Source: Colocasia esculenta
Lineage: Eukaryota > Streptophyta > Magnoliopsida > Alismatales > Araceae
Length of the DNA stretch: 64,000 nt
Direction: 5' to 3'
Assembly: GCA_014218235.1 (NCBI GenBank)
Contig: CM024753.1
Coordinates: forward strand, 5,084,001-5,148,000
Shown: positions 23,526 through 33,437 of the stretch, in pieces
How positions within the stretch are numbered: the first letter of the stretch is position 1
Layout of the letters: each line of letters opens with the position of its first letter
Translations under genes and position numbers: made by a program
The notes under the pieces: generated by a model
Seen by the model: the letters and a program-made list of their open reading frames with translations, nothing else
Database searches by the model: none
What the model was told of the DNA's origin: nothing

Positions 23526-23650
23526 CTTATAAAGACGGAAAGACACAATCATTGTTGTCTCGGTTGTAGCCCCAGAATTGGATTATTCATTTGAATGAAC
23601 TTAGGGGTTGTTTCGTCATTGACAACTCTTGTGTCTTTCCTTTTATAAGG
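23526..23650. repeat. inverted repeat between array 3 and integrase
   Basis: CTTATAAAGACGGAAAGACA at 23526 pairs with the reverse complement of the segment ending TTTCCTTTTATAAG at about 23650. The arms are near 30 bp with a loop of about 60 bp. Confidence 0.6.
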
Positions 23651-23759
23651 AATGCGGGATAACTTAATCTCGCTCTTAGAAAGGTCGAGAGAGTACCCCC
23701 CCCCCCTTTTTTTGATACACCAATTGTGATGCCCTTTTTTGGTTTCACCACAATTAGCC

Positions 23760-23945
23760 CTTCTTTCTTTTGCCTGCACGCCTTTTGGGTTTTCATGCAG
23801 CAGGGTTTCCCATTTTTGCCTGAGTGCCCTTTCGGGTTTTCACCTCAGCTGGGTTTTATGCCTTTTTGCCCTTGATCCATTTTAAAAGAGTAATGGATCA
23901 AGTCTGCCGGGGCACTTCATTTTTAAGCCCCTTTTCTTTTTGTTT
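23760..23945 (-). repeat. flanking repeat block, copy B
   Basis: Second version of the block at 21715-21935, with the same CCTTTTGGGTTTTCA, CAGCTGGGTTTTA, CCCTTGATCCAT and TTTAAGCCCC landmarks. It overlaps the 3' end of the integrase remnant. Confidence 0.7.
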
Positions 23946-25259
23946 TCTTCTCTTCTTTTTTTGTTCATTTGGAAGATCTTGCAGTGAGCTCACTCCTATA
24001 TCTCCAGTGTGTACCGACGTCGGAACCACCTGTTGCATTGTGTAGACGTACTCACACTCGGGAGTATGGTACAATTTCATGTGTTTGCCATTTAAAGGTG
24101 AAAACATAACATTTTCTTTTTGGTCGACTGCTGTGTAGGCGCCACCTTCAAACACTTTGTCGACCACAAATGGGTCAAGCCAATTGGCTATGAATTTGCT
24201 TTTGGGATGAGAGGCCATGACGTCTTTTTGCTTGACCATGACAAGATCTCCATTTTTAAAAGCTTTTTCTTTCACTAGCTTGTCAAAAGCGCGGGAAATC
24301 CGTGCTTGATAATTTTGAAGGTGTTTGGTATGCCACCAAATGTTTTTTCTTCCAACTTTGACAACTCTTCAAGCCGTCTTTCAATTTCACTCCCCTCGTC
24401 AGTAGGGAGACCGTAGTGGAGAGCTACCATATAAGATGAGAGCTCAATTTCAACATGGATGACTGCTTCGGTCCCATAGACTAGGGAAAAGGGCGAACAT
24501 CCTGTAGGAGTTTTGTAGATGGTGCGATAGGCCCATAGAGCTTCATGCATCTTTTCGTCCCAAACGCGCTTTCGGCCATTTACCAATTTGACCATGAGCT
24601 TGCATAAAGTTTTGTTGAAGACTTCGGCTAACCCGTTGGCTTGAGGGTAATACATCGTTGATGTCCTCCACTCAATATGGAATTTTGCTATCAATTTGTA
24701 TATTGTCTGATTTTTTGAATGGAGTGTCATTATCAGATATGATTTGACTTGGAACCCCAAATCGATATATTATGTGGTGTCGGACAAAGCGAGTCACCGC
24801 TTCTCCAGCAGTTTCTTTCAACGGTATGGCCTCAGCCCATCTTGAGAAATAATTTGTGGCAGCCAGTATGTATTTGTATCCCTTGGATGTTGTTGGGAGG
24901 GGACCCACTATGTCCATTCCCCATTCAGCAAATGGCCATGTTGGCGTTGTTGGATGGAGTTTGCTTGGCGGTTTTCTTGGCACGGGCCCATAGGCCTGGC
25001 ATTGGGGGCAGGTTCGAGCAAACCGCTCGCAATCTGCAAACATGGTTGGCCAATAGAAGCCTTTGCTTTTTATGTTGATTTTCATTTTTGAGCCAAATTG
25101 ACGGGCTCCACACAATCCTGCATGTACCTCCCGCATGACCATTTTGGCTTCTTTCGGAGAGGGGCATCTTAGCAGTACCGACTTGTCCTTTTTAGGTGTG
25201 AACTTATATAATGTGTCATTTATCAATTTGTAGGAAGCGGCTCTTCGCAGCAGTTGCAC
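23898..25259 (-). pseudogene. Ty3/gypsy integrase remnant
   Basis: Three successive minus-strand frames (24672-25259, 24275-24760, 23898-24275) carry an integrase in order. The first has the zinc-binding H2C2 region (HAGLCGARQFG..., CPQCQAYGP) and the catalytic core start WGMDIVGPLPT with the first Asp, then the second Asp in ISDND. The next frame has YYPQANGLAEVFN with the catalytic Glu, and ALWAYRT and FSLVYGTEAV, well conserved in plant gypsy integrases. The last has the C-terminal part (GDLVMVK..., WLDPFVV). The frame changes break the protein in two places. It would have joined element DNA to the chromosome. No chromodomain is seen, as in Tat elements. Confidence 0.9.
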
Positions 25260-25559
25260 TCACTCCCCTCTTTTGTCTGGTAGCCAACCATTTTTTATTT
25301 TGATGATGGGAATACGTCAATCATCTTTTTCTTGTCTTTCATTTTCTTCTAGTACATTTGCCTCAAAGGTTGTCAAACCATCATGGCGATTCATGGTGCT
25401 TGGAAGCAATCTTCTATTTTTTATGGTAATTCCCAATTCACCTTCGGGGGGAAGTTTAAGGGCAGATGCGAGCTTGGCCAATGCATTAGCCTGCGAGTTT
25501 TGACTTCTTCTGACATGTTCTATTTGAAGTGGTAGAACCTGTCACTGAGTCTTGTGGCT

Positions 25560-25935
25560 GCTCCAAGTAGGCTTTCAATTCTTCTTTTCGGACTTCAAGA
25601 ATGTCCAACATTTATCTGACAACCAGCAATAAATCGCCAAACATTTCAATGCACCTTATGCCCATTTCTAGGGCGATTTCCAAGGCAACTATGAGGGCTT
25701 CATATTCTGCTTCATTATTTGTCAGGGATTCTGTAAGAGCACATTAATAGTGCAATATCCCTTTTTCTGGGGTCACGAAGACAATTCCTGCCCCTGCCAT
25801 ATTTGTTGATGTGCCCTCCGCCTTCAGAGAAGCTCGTACAGCCCCATCAAAATATAATTGCCAATGTTCAACTTGAGTTTCTTGTGCTTCATAAATTTTT
25901 TGAGCAGGGAGCACCTTCTCATCAATCAATTATGT
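25560..25935 (-). pseudogene. archaeal-type RNase H remnant
   Basis: The minus-strand frame 25744-25929 includes WQLYFDGAVRAS, GAGIVFVTPEKG and then a TAA. After the stop the same frame continues with LTESLTNNEAEYEAL and a MFGDLLLVV segment in which the usual Asp-Ser pair has lost its Ser. These are the DG, NEAEY and GD motifs of the additional RNase H of Tat-lineage retrotransposons, which sits before integrase. At least two in-frame stops show it is dead. Confidence 0.82.
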
Positions 25936-26033
25936 ATTTAGAGGGGATTCTTCTGGCATTGGATGGGTTGTTAAGCACTCCGCCATGCGTTGCCCCTTTT
26001 TTTTTCTCTTCATTTTTTTTTCTTTCTTCTCTT

Positions 26034-26282
26034 TTAAAAAAAAAAAACTAGTAACACCCCCAGTGATGCACACATGGCCGCAATTAAAGACTTGCCCTTG
26101 ATATGTGCCCCCCAGCATAGGAGGATTGAGCGAATATTGATTTTGTCAAGGACTTTCTGACATCCATCGTCCCATATGAATGGGGCTCCTTTCTTTGTCA
26201 GTTTATGTGAGGGTTGATACCTTCCATTCTTACTCTCGGAAAGATAAACCTTTTCTTGAATTTTCTTTGGGGTTTTGAACAA
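26034..26282 (-). pseudogene. reverse-transcriptase connection fragment
   Basis: This 82-codon minus-strand frame contains HKLTKKGAPFIWDDGCQKVL, typical of the segment after the reverse-transcriptase thumb where the first RNase H begins (normally LLKKGAPFxWxxxCQxAF). Beyond about KGKSLI the similarity fades. Upstream of it I find no polymerase palm motifs such as a YxDD-type site, so the catalytic core seems deleted or unrecognisably decayed. Confidence 0.75.
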
Positions 26283-27619
26283 CCCTTATTTCATTTGTGG
26301 AGAGATCCTCGCCCATTTGGGCATCATTCTCATCCATCCTTGTTTCAACTATTGGAAGCTTTATGTTGACAATATTTGCAACATAGCAGACTGTGGGACC
26401 TTCCCGTGTCTCCCATCCGGGACCTCTTGTGTCATTGTGGGGGAATGGCAGTTGCCCCCTGACATTGGTAGGGATATCACATTGCTTGATATAGCTTGGC
26501 TTTTGTTTGACTTTGAACTTGAATATTTTGCTTCTGAGATTTTGCCTTTATATGCTCTGGCATGTCTTTCAGATCTTTGACCATTTCCATCAACTTAGTG
26601 GCATCTTTTAGCCAAAACCATTTGGAGGCTGTTTGGGTACATGCTTCCTTTTATAGAACACCATTGGATGTCTTTCAGCATGGTAGGCCACAAAAGAATT
26701 TTAGAGGCTCCAGTGTGTGGACCTCCTGTGGATTGTCGTTTGTATAGGATTTAATGGCAGTGGTATGCCAACTTCTATTACTTGACTGATGGCATTAGTT
26801 CCAAGCTTGACAATGGGCCTATGCAGCTGTAATGGCCTTCGCTCAGGAATGCTGAGCTTTAATGCCGTTGTTGCTTCTTTATTGACGGTGAATTTTCCTT
26901 TTCTTTTTGGAGATGCCCCCATTATTTCTTTGCCTTGTTTGCCTTGTTAAGGGGGCATCATTTTTGCTAAACCCTTGCATGTCTGCGGTGGAGGGAGGAT
27001 CGCAGCATTGTTACCCATTTCCTGCTCTCATTTTTTTTCTAGAGGAAGTTGTTCAGCTCCGAGGGGTACCAAACCTTTTGCCCCCTCCTTAATTGGTGTT
27101 TGAGATGGTTTCTCATTTATTGCCACCACAGACATTGGCTTATTTATTTCAACAGCAGATTCTTCCTCTTCTCATTCTTCTTTTGATTTTTTTTTTCAAG
27201 ACTGCCAATTCTTAGAGGATTGCTTCTTTTGCTGTTTCCTTAGGTGGAGCGATGCCACCGAGGTATGACTTTCTAGGTCGTTCTTTCTTTTGGAGTTTCT
27301 CAGGGGCTGGCCTCTTGTTTGTATTCACCAGGGTCCAGCTAGCTTCTTCTTGCTTATGGTGGAATGTTGCCTGAATAGCACCTTCCACTACCTCCCTCGG
27401 GAGTGATATGCAGCGACTTTGGACAGCTCATCTAGCTATCCTGCCTGCGCCATTTGTGCTTGGTTTTCATTGGGACCTAGCCTTGGCCATAACATGGATC
27501 ACGTTGGCAGAGAACGTAAGTTTTGGTTGTTGATGTGGCTTTGGTGGATTTACCAAGTGCTCAGCCATGTCAATAATTCCTACTTGAATTAGCTTTTCTG
27601 CCCGATTTTTGAACAAATA
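26283..27619 (-). other. decayed gag-pol junction of the Tat-like element
   Basis: Short minus-strand frames interrupted by stops continue the gag reading sense (for instance after the stop at the end of gag: YLFKNRAEKLIQ, IIDMAEHLVNPP). No protease DSG/DNG motif or polymerase motif could be found by eye. The space, about 1.3 kb, is too short for protease plus polymerase. Confidence 0.6.
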
Positions 27620-29122
27620 TCAATTTTCTAGAGCGTGACCCAGCACGCGATGATATGGGCAATAATTGGGCTTGTCCACCATTGCTGCTTCTTCTGGGCG
27701 CTTGGGCTCTGGGAGTGTTATGAGATTTTCTTGGAGACATATGTCCAACAATTCTCTTGTGTGCTCTCTGGCAAATGAATAAGGAGTGTTGAGTCTCTCA
27801 CTTAGGGTGGGGGCTGATCTCCTTTCTTCTTTCTTTGAATTTGAAGAGGCGGGGGTATCTCCCTTGCCCCCAGCTTTCTTCAGGGCTGCCGAAAAGTCCA
27901 CGGTATTTACTTCTCGTGACCCGGTGTTTTCGTATTTAGGAGATTTACCCCTTCCATATGAAGAAGTGGGATTTTCGGCAAAGAAGATTTCTATCTCTGC
28001 CACTGTGCTGTTGAGATGTTCAAATGTCCGGATATTGGCCCCCAGGAGCTTTTCCTTAATTTCTGGCCAGACCAAAAAAAAAAAGTCCAGAGCAGACTCA
28101 TTTTTATTTTGTTTTAAGGATATGAGTTCTGCTAAAGTGACTCTTCTTTCTGTCACTCTAAAGCGTTCAAAGAATTTCTTTTGCATATCTTCCCAACCGA
28201 CTATTGAGTTGGGCTTCAATCGGGCATACCATTGAAAGGCCGACCCAGTAAGTGATGTTGAAAAGTACCTCAAAAGGTATGACTCTTCAATTGCCAGTTC
28301 TCCCATAATGCTCATGTAATGAGCTATATGTTCATGAGGGGACCCATCCCCATTGAATTTTGAGAATTTAGGGACCTTTGGGTGTTCTGCTGGGAGCTTT
28401 TTAAAGAGATGGTGTACAGGGTATGGTACCCTATACAGGTCATAGGTGGCATACCCCTCATTCTGCTCAGCCATCTTTGCTTCAATTATTTGTTCAATCA
28501 TGGCCCTCTGAGAGACCATTGTTCCTTCAAATGCAGTATTTAATTGTGGCGCATCGTGTCTTTGCTCTGTAACATGCACCTCTTGATTTTCTTCATGGCT
28601 TGAATTTGGATTCATGAATTCTGCCCGGGGTGTGCTTGGTGGCATGTTCCCAGGCTGGGGTGCCATTGTAGGCAATGTTGGCTGGCTTATTTGTTGAACT
28701 TGCTGAGGCTGCAATAGTTGTTGTGCCTGCTGTGGAGACTGCATTGATGGTGATTGTTGTGGTGGCAATGGTGCCGCCATCCCCAATTGTTGCATGAGGC
28801 TTTCCAGCATAGCCTTTAGCTTTTGATTTTCTTGCATTGCCATTTCTAAATTTGGCAATGAGGGCACCCTGACATTAGGGTTTTCAGCAGATTGACTCTG
28901 ACCTAGAGGGTGGTTTGATGGGGAAGCCATGTCGGTAGCCCCCATGCCTTCTTCATTTTGAGGTGATAAATCCACTTCCCCATTTACCCGGTCAAACCAG
29001 GCTCGAGCTTGCTCCCTTCTGCGGCTAGATATTGCCAGATGCTGCTCCATACTTGAAGTTTCTGCCTGGTCAGCTGTTACATGCAAAGTGATGTTAGAGG
29101 CATAGCATGTGTATATCTGCAT
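27620..29122 (-). CDS. retrotransposon gag protein (500 codons)
   Basis: A single open frame with a gag (UBN2/Retrotrans_gag type) core around residues 240-370. The segment has VPKFSKFNGDGSPHEHIAHY, SLTGSAFQWYARL and WEDMQKKFFERF motifs. The N-terminal third is low complexity, rich in Gln and Pro (about residues 105-165). The C-terminus contains NKPxYC-like CPYHRVLGH, usual before the gag stop in this lineage. No CCHC zinc knuckle is seen in the frame. Gag would form the cytoplasmic particle packaging element RNA. The frame is intact, unlike pol, so it could still be expressed. The stop at its end appears to interrupt an originally longer reading frame. Confidence 0.9.
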   Translation of the reverse strand: MQIYTCYASNITLHVTADQAETSSMEQHLAISSRRREQARAWFDRVNGEVDLSPQNEEGMGATDMASPSNHPLGQSQSAENPNVRVPSLPNLEMAMQENQKLKAMLESLMQQLGMAAPLPPQQSPSMQSPQQAQQLLQPQQVQQISQPTLPTMAPQPGNMPPSTPRAEFMNPNSSHEENQEVHVTEQRHDAPQLNTAFEGTMVSQRAMIEQIIEAKMAEQNEGYATYDLYRVPYPVHHLFKKLPAEHPKVPKFSKFNGDGSPHEHIAHYMSIMGELAIEESYLLRYFSTSLTGSAFQWYARLKPNSIVGWEDMQKKFFERFRVTERRVTLAELISLKQNKNESALDFFFLVWPEIKEKLLGANIRTFEHLNSTVAEIEIFFAENPTSSYGRGKSPKYENTGSREVNTVDFSAALKKAGGKGDTPASSNSKKEERRSAPTLSERLNTPYSFAREHTRELLDICLQENLITLPEPKRPEEAAMVDKPNYCPYHRVLGHALEN

Positions 29123-29599
29123 GCCTTCTTTAGTGATTTGTACTGTTCTTCTCTTCTTCTGCCTAGGGTGTACAGTGGTACCCAGGCGTTCGAAAACTGA
29201 TCTTCTGGGGATACCATCATCCCCTTTATGTTCTTCAGACTTGAAGTTTTGCCCTGTCTTCGGGCTTGCTTGTCTTCTTTCTTTATATACCCCTTTTCTT
29301 TTAGATCCTCTTTGCAGATCAGCTGGTAAAGGAGGGGTGCTTCCTTTAGTCTGAGACTCTTGGGAAGGCTCCCTTTGTCTTTCTTGGAAATTTCTTCTCC
29401 CGAAGGTTTTTCAGTTTGTCGGGTCTTGCTTCATGACCATTCTTGCATTGTTTCGCCCTATTAGAGACTTTAGGGTCCTTGTTCTTCGAAGTTCTTGAGC
29501 TTCTTCTTTAGTTACCCACATCTGTTTGACACAAGGTGGAATATACATCTCATCCTTCCCAACATTGGCTTTGCATTTCTTGAAGCCAAAATTGTTAGT
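29123..29599 (-). other. spacer between ORF1 and gag
   Basis: No minus-strand frame of note; plus-strand frames here are shadows. No further structure recognised. Confidence 0.5.
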
Positions 29600-30238
29600 C
29601 TAGTGGTTCTTAGCTTTTGCTCTCACCCGTTGTTTCTTCACTTCTTTTACTTTAAGGCTTGGCTTGTCCTGCCGCACTTTAGGCAGTATGCCGAATTTGT
29701 TCCTTACCGAAATGGTAGCCACATGCCGCTCCGGTATCATCATGGTTTCACTGCCGTCCAGGCAGATCCGGAGCTCGCCAATGCAGACAGTCTTTCCAAA
29801 ACTTGAAATGCCACATGTCGTGGGCTTCTTGCTAGACTTGCGCTTTCTGTTCTTTCCATTAGTTGGAGTGTTGGTGAAGTTGATAGCATAAGTGGTGAAC
29901 ATCTGCATCAAGTTAGCCTCATGAGCTTGAGGCTCTTCCTTTGTTTTGCTTGTTTCATGGTCCTTAGCAGCAGGTAGCACAGTCGGTATCACGCCCAAGA
30001 AGTATGGAGACTCCACCACCGGGGGAAAGGCTCCAAACCTGGTTGGCGTAGTGAGGTAGTCATTCCTTATGTGGTCCTGGACCACAAGTGGGCCGAAGAC
30101 CACGCCCGGAGTATGAGCGAGGGCCGCCATTGTAGAGTTATGACCTGCACAAAAAATTATAGTGTGAGTACATTTTATTGTTAGGGTGTTGTCTGATGGA
30201 GAGATGAAGGGAAGGGAGGTCTCCAGTGGAGTCGCCAT
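29600..30238 (-). CDS. ORF1 of the Tat/Ogre-like element
   Basis: A 212-codon frame from an ATG at 30238 that begins MATPLETSLPFISPSDNTLT. The same frame is open further upstream into the LTR, but this ATG is the first beyond the LTR, and it overlaps the primer-binding site. The protein has a hydrophobic N-terminal third (AALAHTPGVVFGPLVVQDHI) and a basic C-terminal tail rich in Lys/Arg. Tat and Ogre elements are known to carry an extra ORF of unknown function before gag; the position fits exactly. No catalytic motif is recognisable. Confidence 0.7.
   Translation of the reverse strand: MATPLETSLPFISPSDNTLTIKCTHTIIFCAGHNSTMAALAHTPGVVFGPLVVQDHIRNDYLTTPTRFGAFPPVVESPYFLGVIPTVLPAAKDHETSKTKEEPQAHEANLMQMFTTYAINFTNTPTNGKNRKRKSSKKPTTCGISSFGKTVCIGELRICLDGSETMMIPERHVATISVRNKFGILPKVRQDKPSLKVKEVKKQRVRAKAKNH
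30220..30237 (-). other. primer-binding site, probably tRNA-Arg type
   Basis: Two to four bases inside the 5' LTR the element strand reads TGGCGACTCCACTGGAGA. TGGCGACTC-type sites, attributed to tRNA-Arg, are characteristic of Ogre/Tat elements. The tRNA assignment is from memory of the lineage and is not proven here. Confidence 0.7.
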
Positions 30239-30241
30239 CTT

Positions 30242-32126
30242 TGTGAGAATATTTTTTAACACTTTAAAATTTTAAATTTATCTTTGAATTTGATTTGATT
30301 TATTTGGCCTTTTATTTATTTACAAGGACATGGTCTTGTTTAGTTCATTGACCTCCCTCACTAACTGCGGTTAGTGTTAATTATATCAGCGCAAAGGGCT
30401 GAACACCCTTGATTAACCATCAGATAAACCCTTAGAAAAGGAACATAACTCACATTTGCATGAATGAATTGTGCGTGAAGGGAAACACAGTTGCAGACAT
30501 GCAATCTATTTTTTTTGGAATTTTTTGATATTTATTTCATTTTTATTGATTTTTAAATGTATTTTCTCATTTTTTTGGTATTTTAGAATTATTGATTTCA
30601 TTTATTTATCTATTTTCGTTATTTATTTATTTACATTATGATCATGCGAATTAAATTAACATTTTTATTTATTTATTTGATTTAAAAGGTGTTTAACTTA
30701 AGGTGGATTAAAATTGATGTGAAACATAACTTGTTTGTTGATTTTATGTTATTAAAATTAAATAATAATATTTGGAAAATATTTCGTTAACGTTTGTCGA
30801 AAACTTGGTTGATTTTGGTTAAGGAATTAAGTAGTGTAGTGTTTAAAATAAACGTGACACTACGTGTGATTATTCGTATAACGTATGATTAAATGATTAA
30901 AAATAGCCCAATAGGCCCATTAAATTTCACACATGAGAATATGTCAAATGCCGGCCCAATTAAGCATCATTAGGCCCATTAAGAATGAAACATCATAATC
31001 ATTTGCATGAAAAATACAAGTTCAGCCCAATAAGCAATTTGAGGCCCAATAAAAAAAGTCCAATGGACTTTGCTTAAGAATTGAGAAAATTCAAATTGTG
31101 CCTTGCACAATGTTCTTTAGGGCTGCCTTGCAGACCCTTTTTCCAGACCGCCTTGCAGTCTCAGAGCCTTGCTCTGTGTTCAAACTTCAGAAATTCTCCC
31201 TTCTGTCCTGGGGCGCCCCCCTTGCTTTTATAGGAGGTGGAGAAAACCCCCGTCCCGGCCATAAAACCTCGTCCCGGCCATAAACAGCGTACTTACCATA
31301 AGCGTCGTCCCGACCATTTGGATTTTTACATATCTCCCCCTGATTCTTCATTTCTTTTCCCTCTTTTTAATTTCATTTTTTATGTTTATACCCCTCCTCC
31401 CTGGGAGAGTCACGGCAGGGACCTGCCGTTTTTTGGTTTCTTCCTCCCGTTTGGCCTTCGCGCCGAGAGGGGAGCTGGAACAGGGAAGCGGCGGCGGCGA
31501 CTCCTGCTGGGCTGCAGCGACGACGGCTGGTCAACAGGGGAGGAAGCGGAGGCGGACGCCGGCGGCCCTGCTGGAGGGTGCGGCGGCGACGGCTGGGGAA
31601 GCCGGGGGAGCTTCCCGCTGCAGCGCAGCAAACAGGGGAAGCCCCCACAGGGACGGCCCTCCCCCGCGACGCCGGCCAAAGAGGTAGGAGGCGCGGCTGG
31701 CGAAGTCTTCTGCAATATCCGGGCGACCCGTGGGGGGCAAAGGCCTCATCTTGCGGTGGAGGCGGGAGCATCCAGGGAATCCCCCCCCCCCCCCCTGTTC
31801 CTGCCGACAGCGACGAGCCCAACAGGGGGAAGAACGACGTGGCCCCCAAAGGGGCTCCGGAGGTATTTCCCCCACCCTTTCTTCCCATATCCTTCTTCTT
31901 GGTCTCTGCCCATGATCTAGCAGGGAACACTATCGACATCCATTTATTTCCAACTTTCAGAAGACGGTATTTTCTTATTTGATTTACCCTTTTTTTTTAG
32001 ACCTCTCAACCCCCTCACGCAGTGGTCATAGCTCTGGCATGAGGTGTATACCCCGCTGGCCTGCCATTTGGTGTGAGGTTTTGGTTCTGATCCTCGGATG
32101 TATGTGCTATTATTTTGGGTTCAACA
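30242..32126 (-). repeat. 5' LTR of the Tat-like element
   Basis: This 1885-bp LTR pairs with 18371-20251. It has an extra CATCATAATCATTTGCATGA stretch near 30990 and lacks part of the GTCCCGGCCATTTG repeat. Close overall identity suggests the insertion is not very old even though pol is broken. Confidence 0.95.
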
Positions 32127-32131
32127 GGGGG

Positions 32132-32905
32132 TTATATCAGTTATATGTTTTGACCTTCTATGATCAACAGAGGATAGAGGAAAATAGATAAAATTTATCA
32201 AATATATGTATAAAAGCATATATCATATATGTGTGCGAGCATAAATTTATTCGATCAGTTCAGTACCGACCTATCAAATTAAGAAAGTTCCGAACCAACT
32301 TCGCAGTTGATCACTACAAAAGATCGATGCATGGTTAATATATCCAACTCCCCTTAAGGGAAGGTATCGCCCCAGCTGCCGCACCTTTCTTTAGTGCAGA
32401 TTGTCAGCATCCTTGTGGGTGTGGAAAGTGATTGTTGTTTGTGAGCAGACAAGTGATCGATCGAAGAGAAGGTGATGGTTTGACAGCTTGTAGCAGTGAT
32501 CATTGCTCTAAAGAAGGTTCTCATGGTCTCTTAATGAGTCAGAAAGAGGAGACTGTACCTTTGTCCTTGCGTTATGCATTCTACACTTACTGAAGTAGCA
32601 CCCACAGCCCTGAAGGTTGTTGCGCAGCTCTGGAACTGTGAGAAGCTCCTCTCCTCCCGGATATTCCAATTGTTTACTTCATCTCTTCTCTTTTCCTTTT
32701 CGAACGCCATCTTTTCAAAGGTTAGAGGAAGGAAACATGCGTTAATTTGATTCTGGGAGTATTCTGGGGTTTGGCCCACGCGGCAGGATATGCAAAAAAT
32801 TAAGATGCACCTATAGTACAGTACTGTTTATTCCCTTTTTTTTTCAGGCTCCTAATTAACATACTTTTCCATTCCTTGATCACGTAATATTGCTCACTGT
32901 TTACG
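32132..32905. other. intergenic, no gene recognised
   Basis: No coding signal supported; the minus frame at 32531-32779 has no family similarity. The region ends at the target duplication of the hAT-type element. Confidence 0.5.
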
Positions 32906-32913
32906 GACCACAC

Positions 32914-33429
32914 CAAAGTTTGAAAAGGGGCCGCCTCAAGGCTGTGAGGCGCACGCCTTAAGGCGAGGCTTCAACAAATAGCCTCAAGGCTTACGCCTCC
33001 TGATAAATCTGTGAGACTTACATTTTTTTTTCGGATGAGGCGGGTTGAGGCGCCAAGGTGATGAGGCTAAACTGAAGCGTACGCCCTCATTTGAGTGATT
33101 TCACGGTTAAGATTTCATCTTAGATTTTTAGTTTAAATATTAAAATAGGTTTTGTAGGTGGGGAGTCTGAAATCTTAGATTAATAATTTATATATTGCCA
33201 TCATAACATGCATTATTTGCATCATTTGAATGATCAGTATATCTGCAATGTGATTACTATCTATCATTGAGTTAAGATATTATTTATATGTAAAATATGT
33301 TTTTATTTATATAGTTTTATAATATTTTTTAAATTTATTGAGGCTCACGCCTTGGTACGCTTTGAGGCTTACGTCTCGCGAGGCTTTGATTGATCGCCTC
33401 ATGACCGCCTCAAGTCTTTAAAAACCTTG
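32914..33429. mobile_element. hAT-type MITE with GCCTCAAGGC motifs, 8-bp TSD
   Basis: A 516-bp element with imperfect termini CAAAGTTTGAAAAGG and, in reverse complement, CAAGGTTTTTAAAGA. It is flanked by the exact 8-bp duplication GACCACAC (32906-32913 and 33430-33437), the hAT length. Both subterminal regions are crowded with GAGGCG, GCCTCA and CTTACGCC motifs in both orientations, as expected for transposase-binding sites. The middle is AT-rich and non-coding. Confidence 0.9.
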
Positions 33430-33437
33430 GACCACAC

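Larger units (their letters stand above)
18371..32126 (-). mobile_element. full-length Ty3/gypsy retrotransposon, Tat/Ogre-like
   Basis: A 13.76-kb element bounded by two LTRs of about 1.88 kb (18371-20251 and 30242-32126), each with TG...CA ends. A 5-bp target duplication GGGGG flanks it (18366-18370 and 32127-32131). The coding remnants are all on the minus strand in the order ORF1, gag, a reverse-transcriptase connection fragment, RNase H, integrase. The RNase H has the archaeal-type pattern with a YFDGA start and NNEAEYEAL. An extra ORF upstream of gag, a second (archaeal-type) RNase H, a TGGCGACTC-type primer site and a long repetitive 3' region together indicate the Tat lineage. Stops, frameshifts and the apparently missing polymerase core make it defective. 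Confidence 0.92.
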
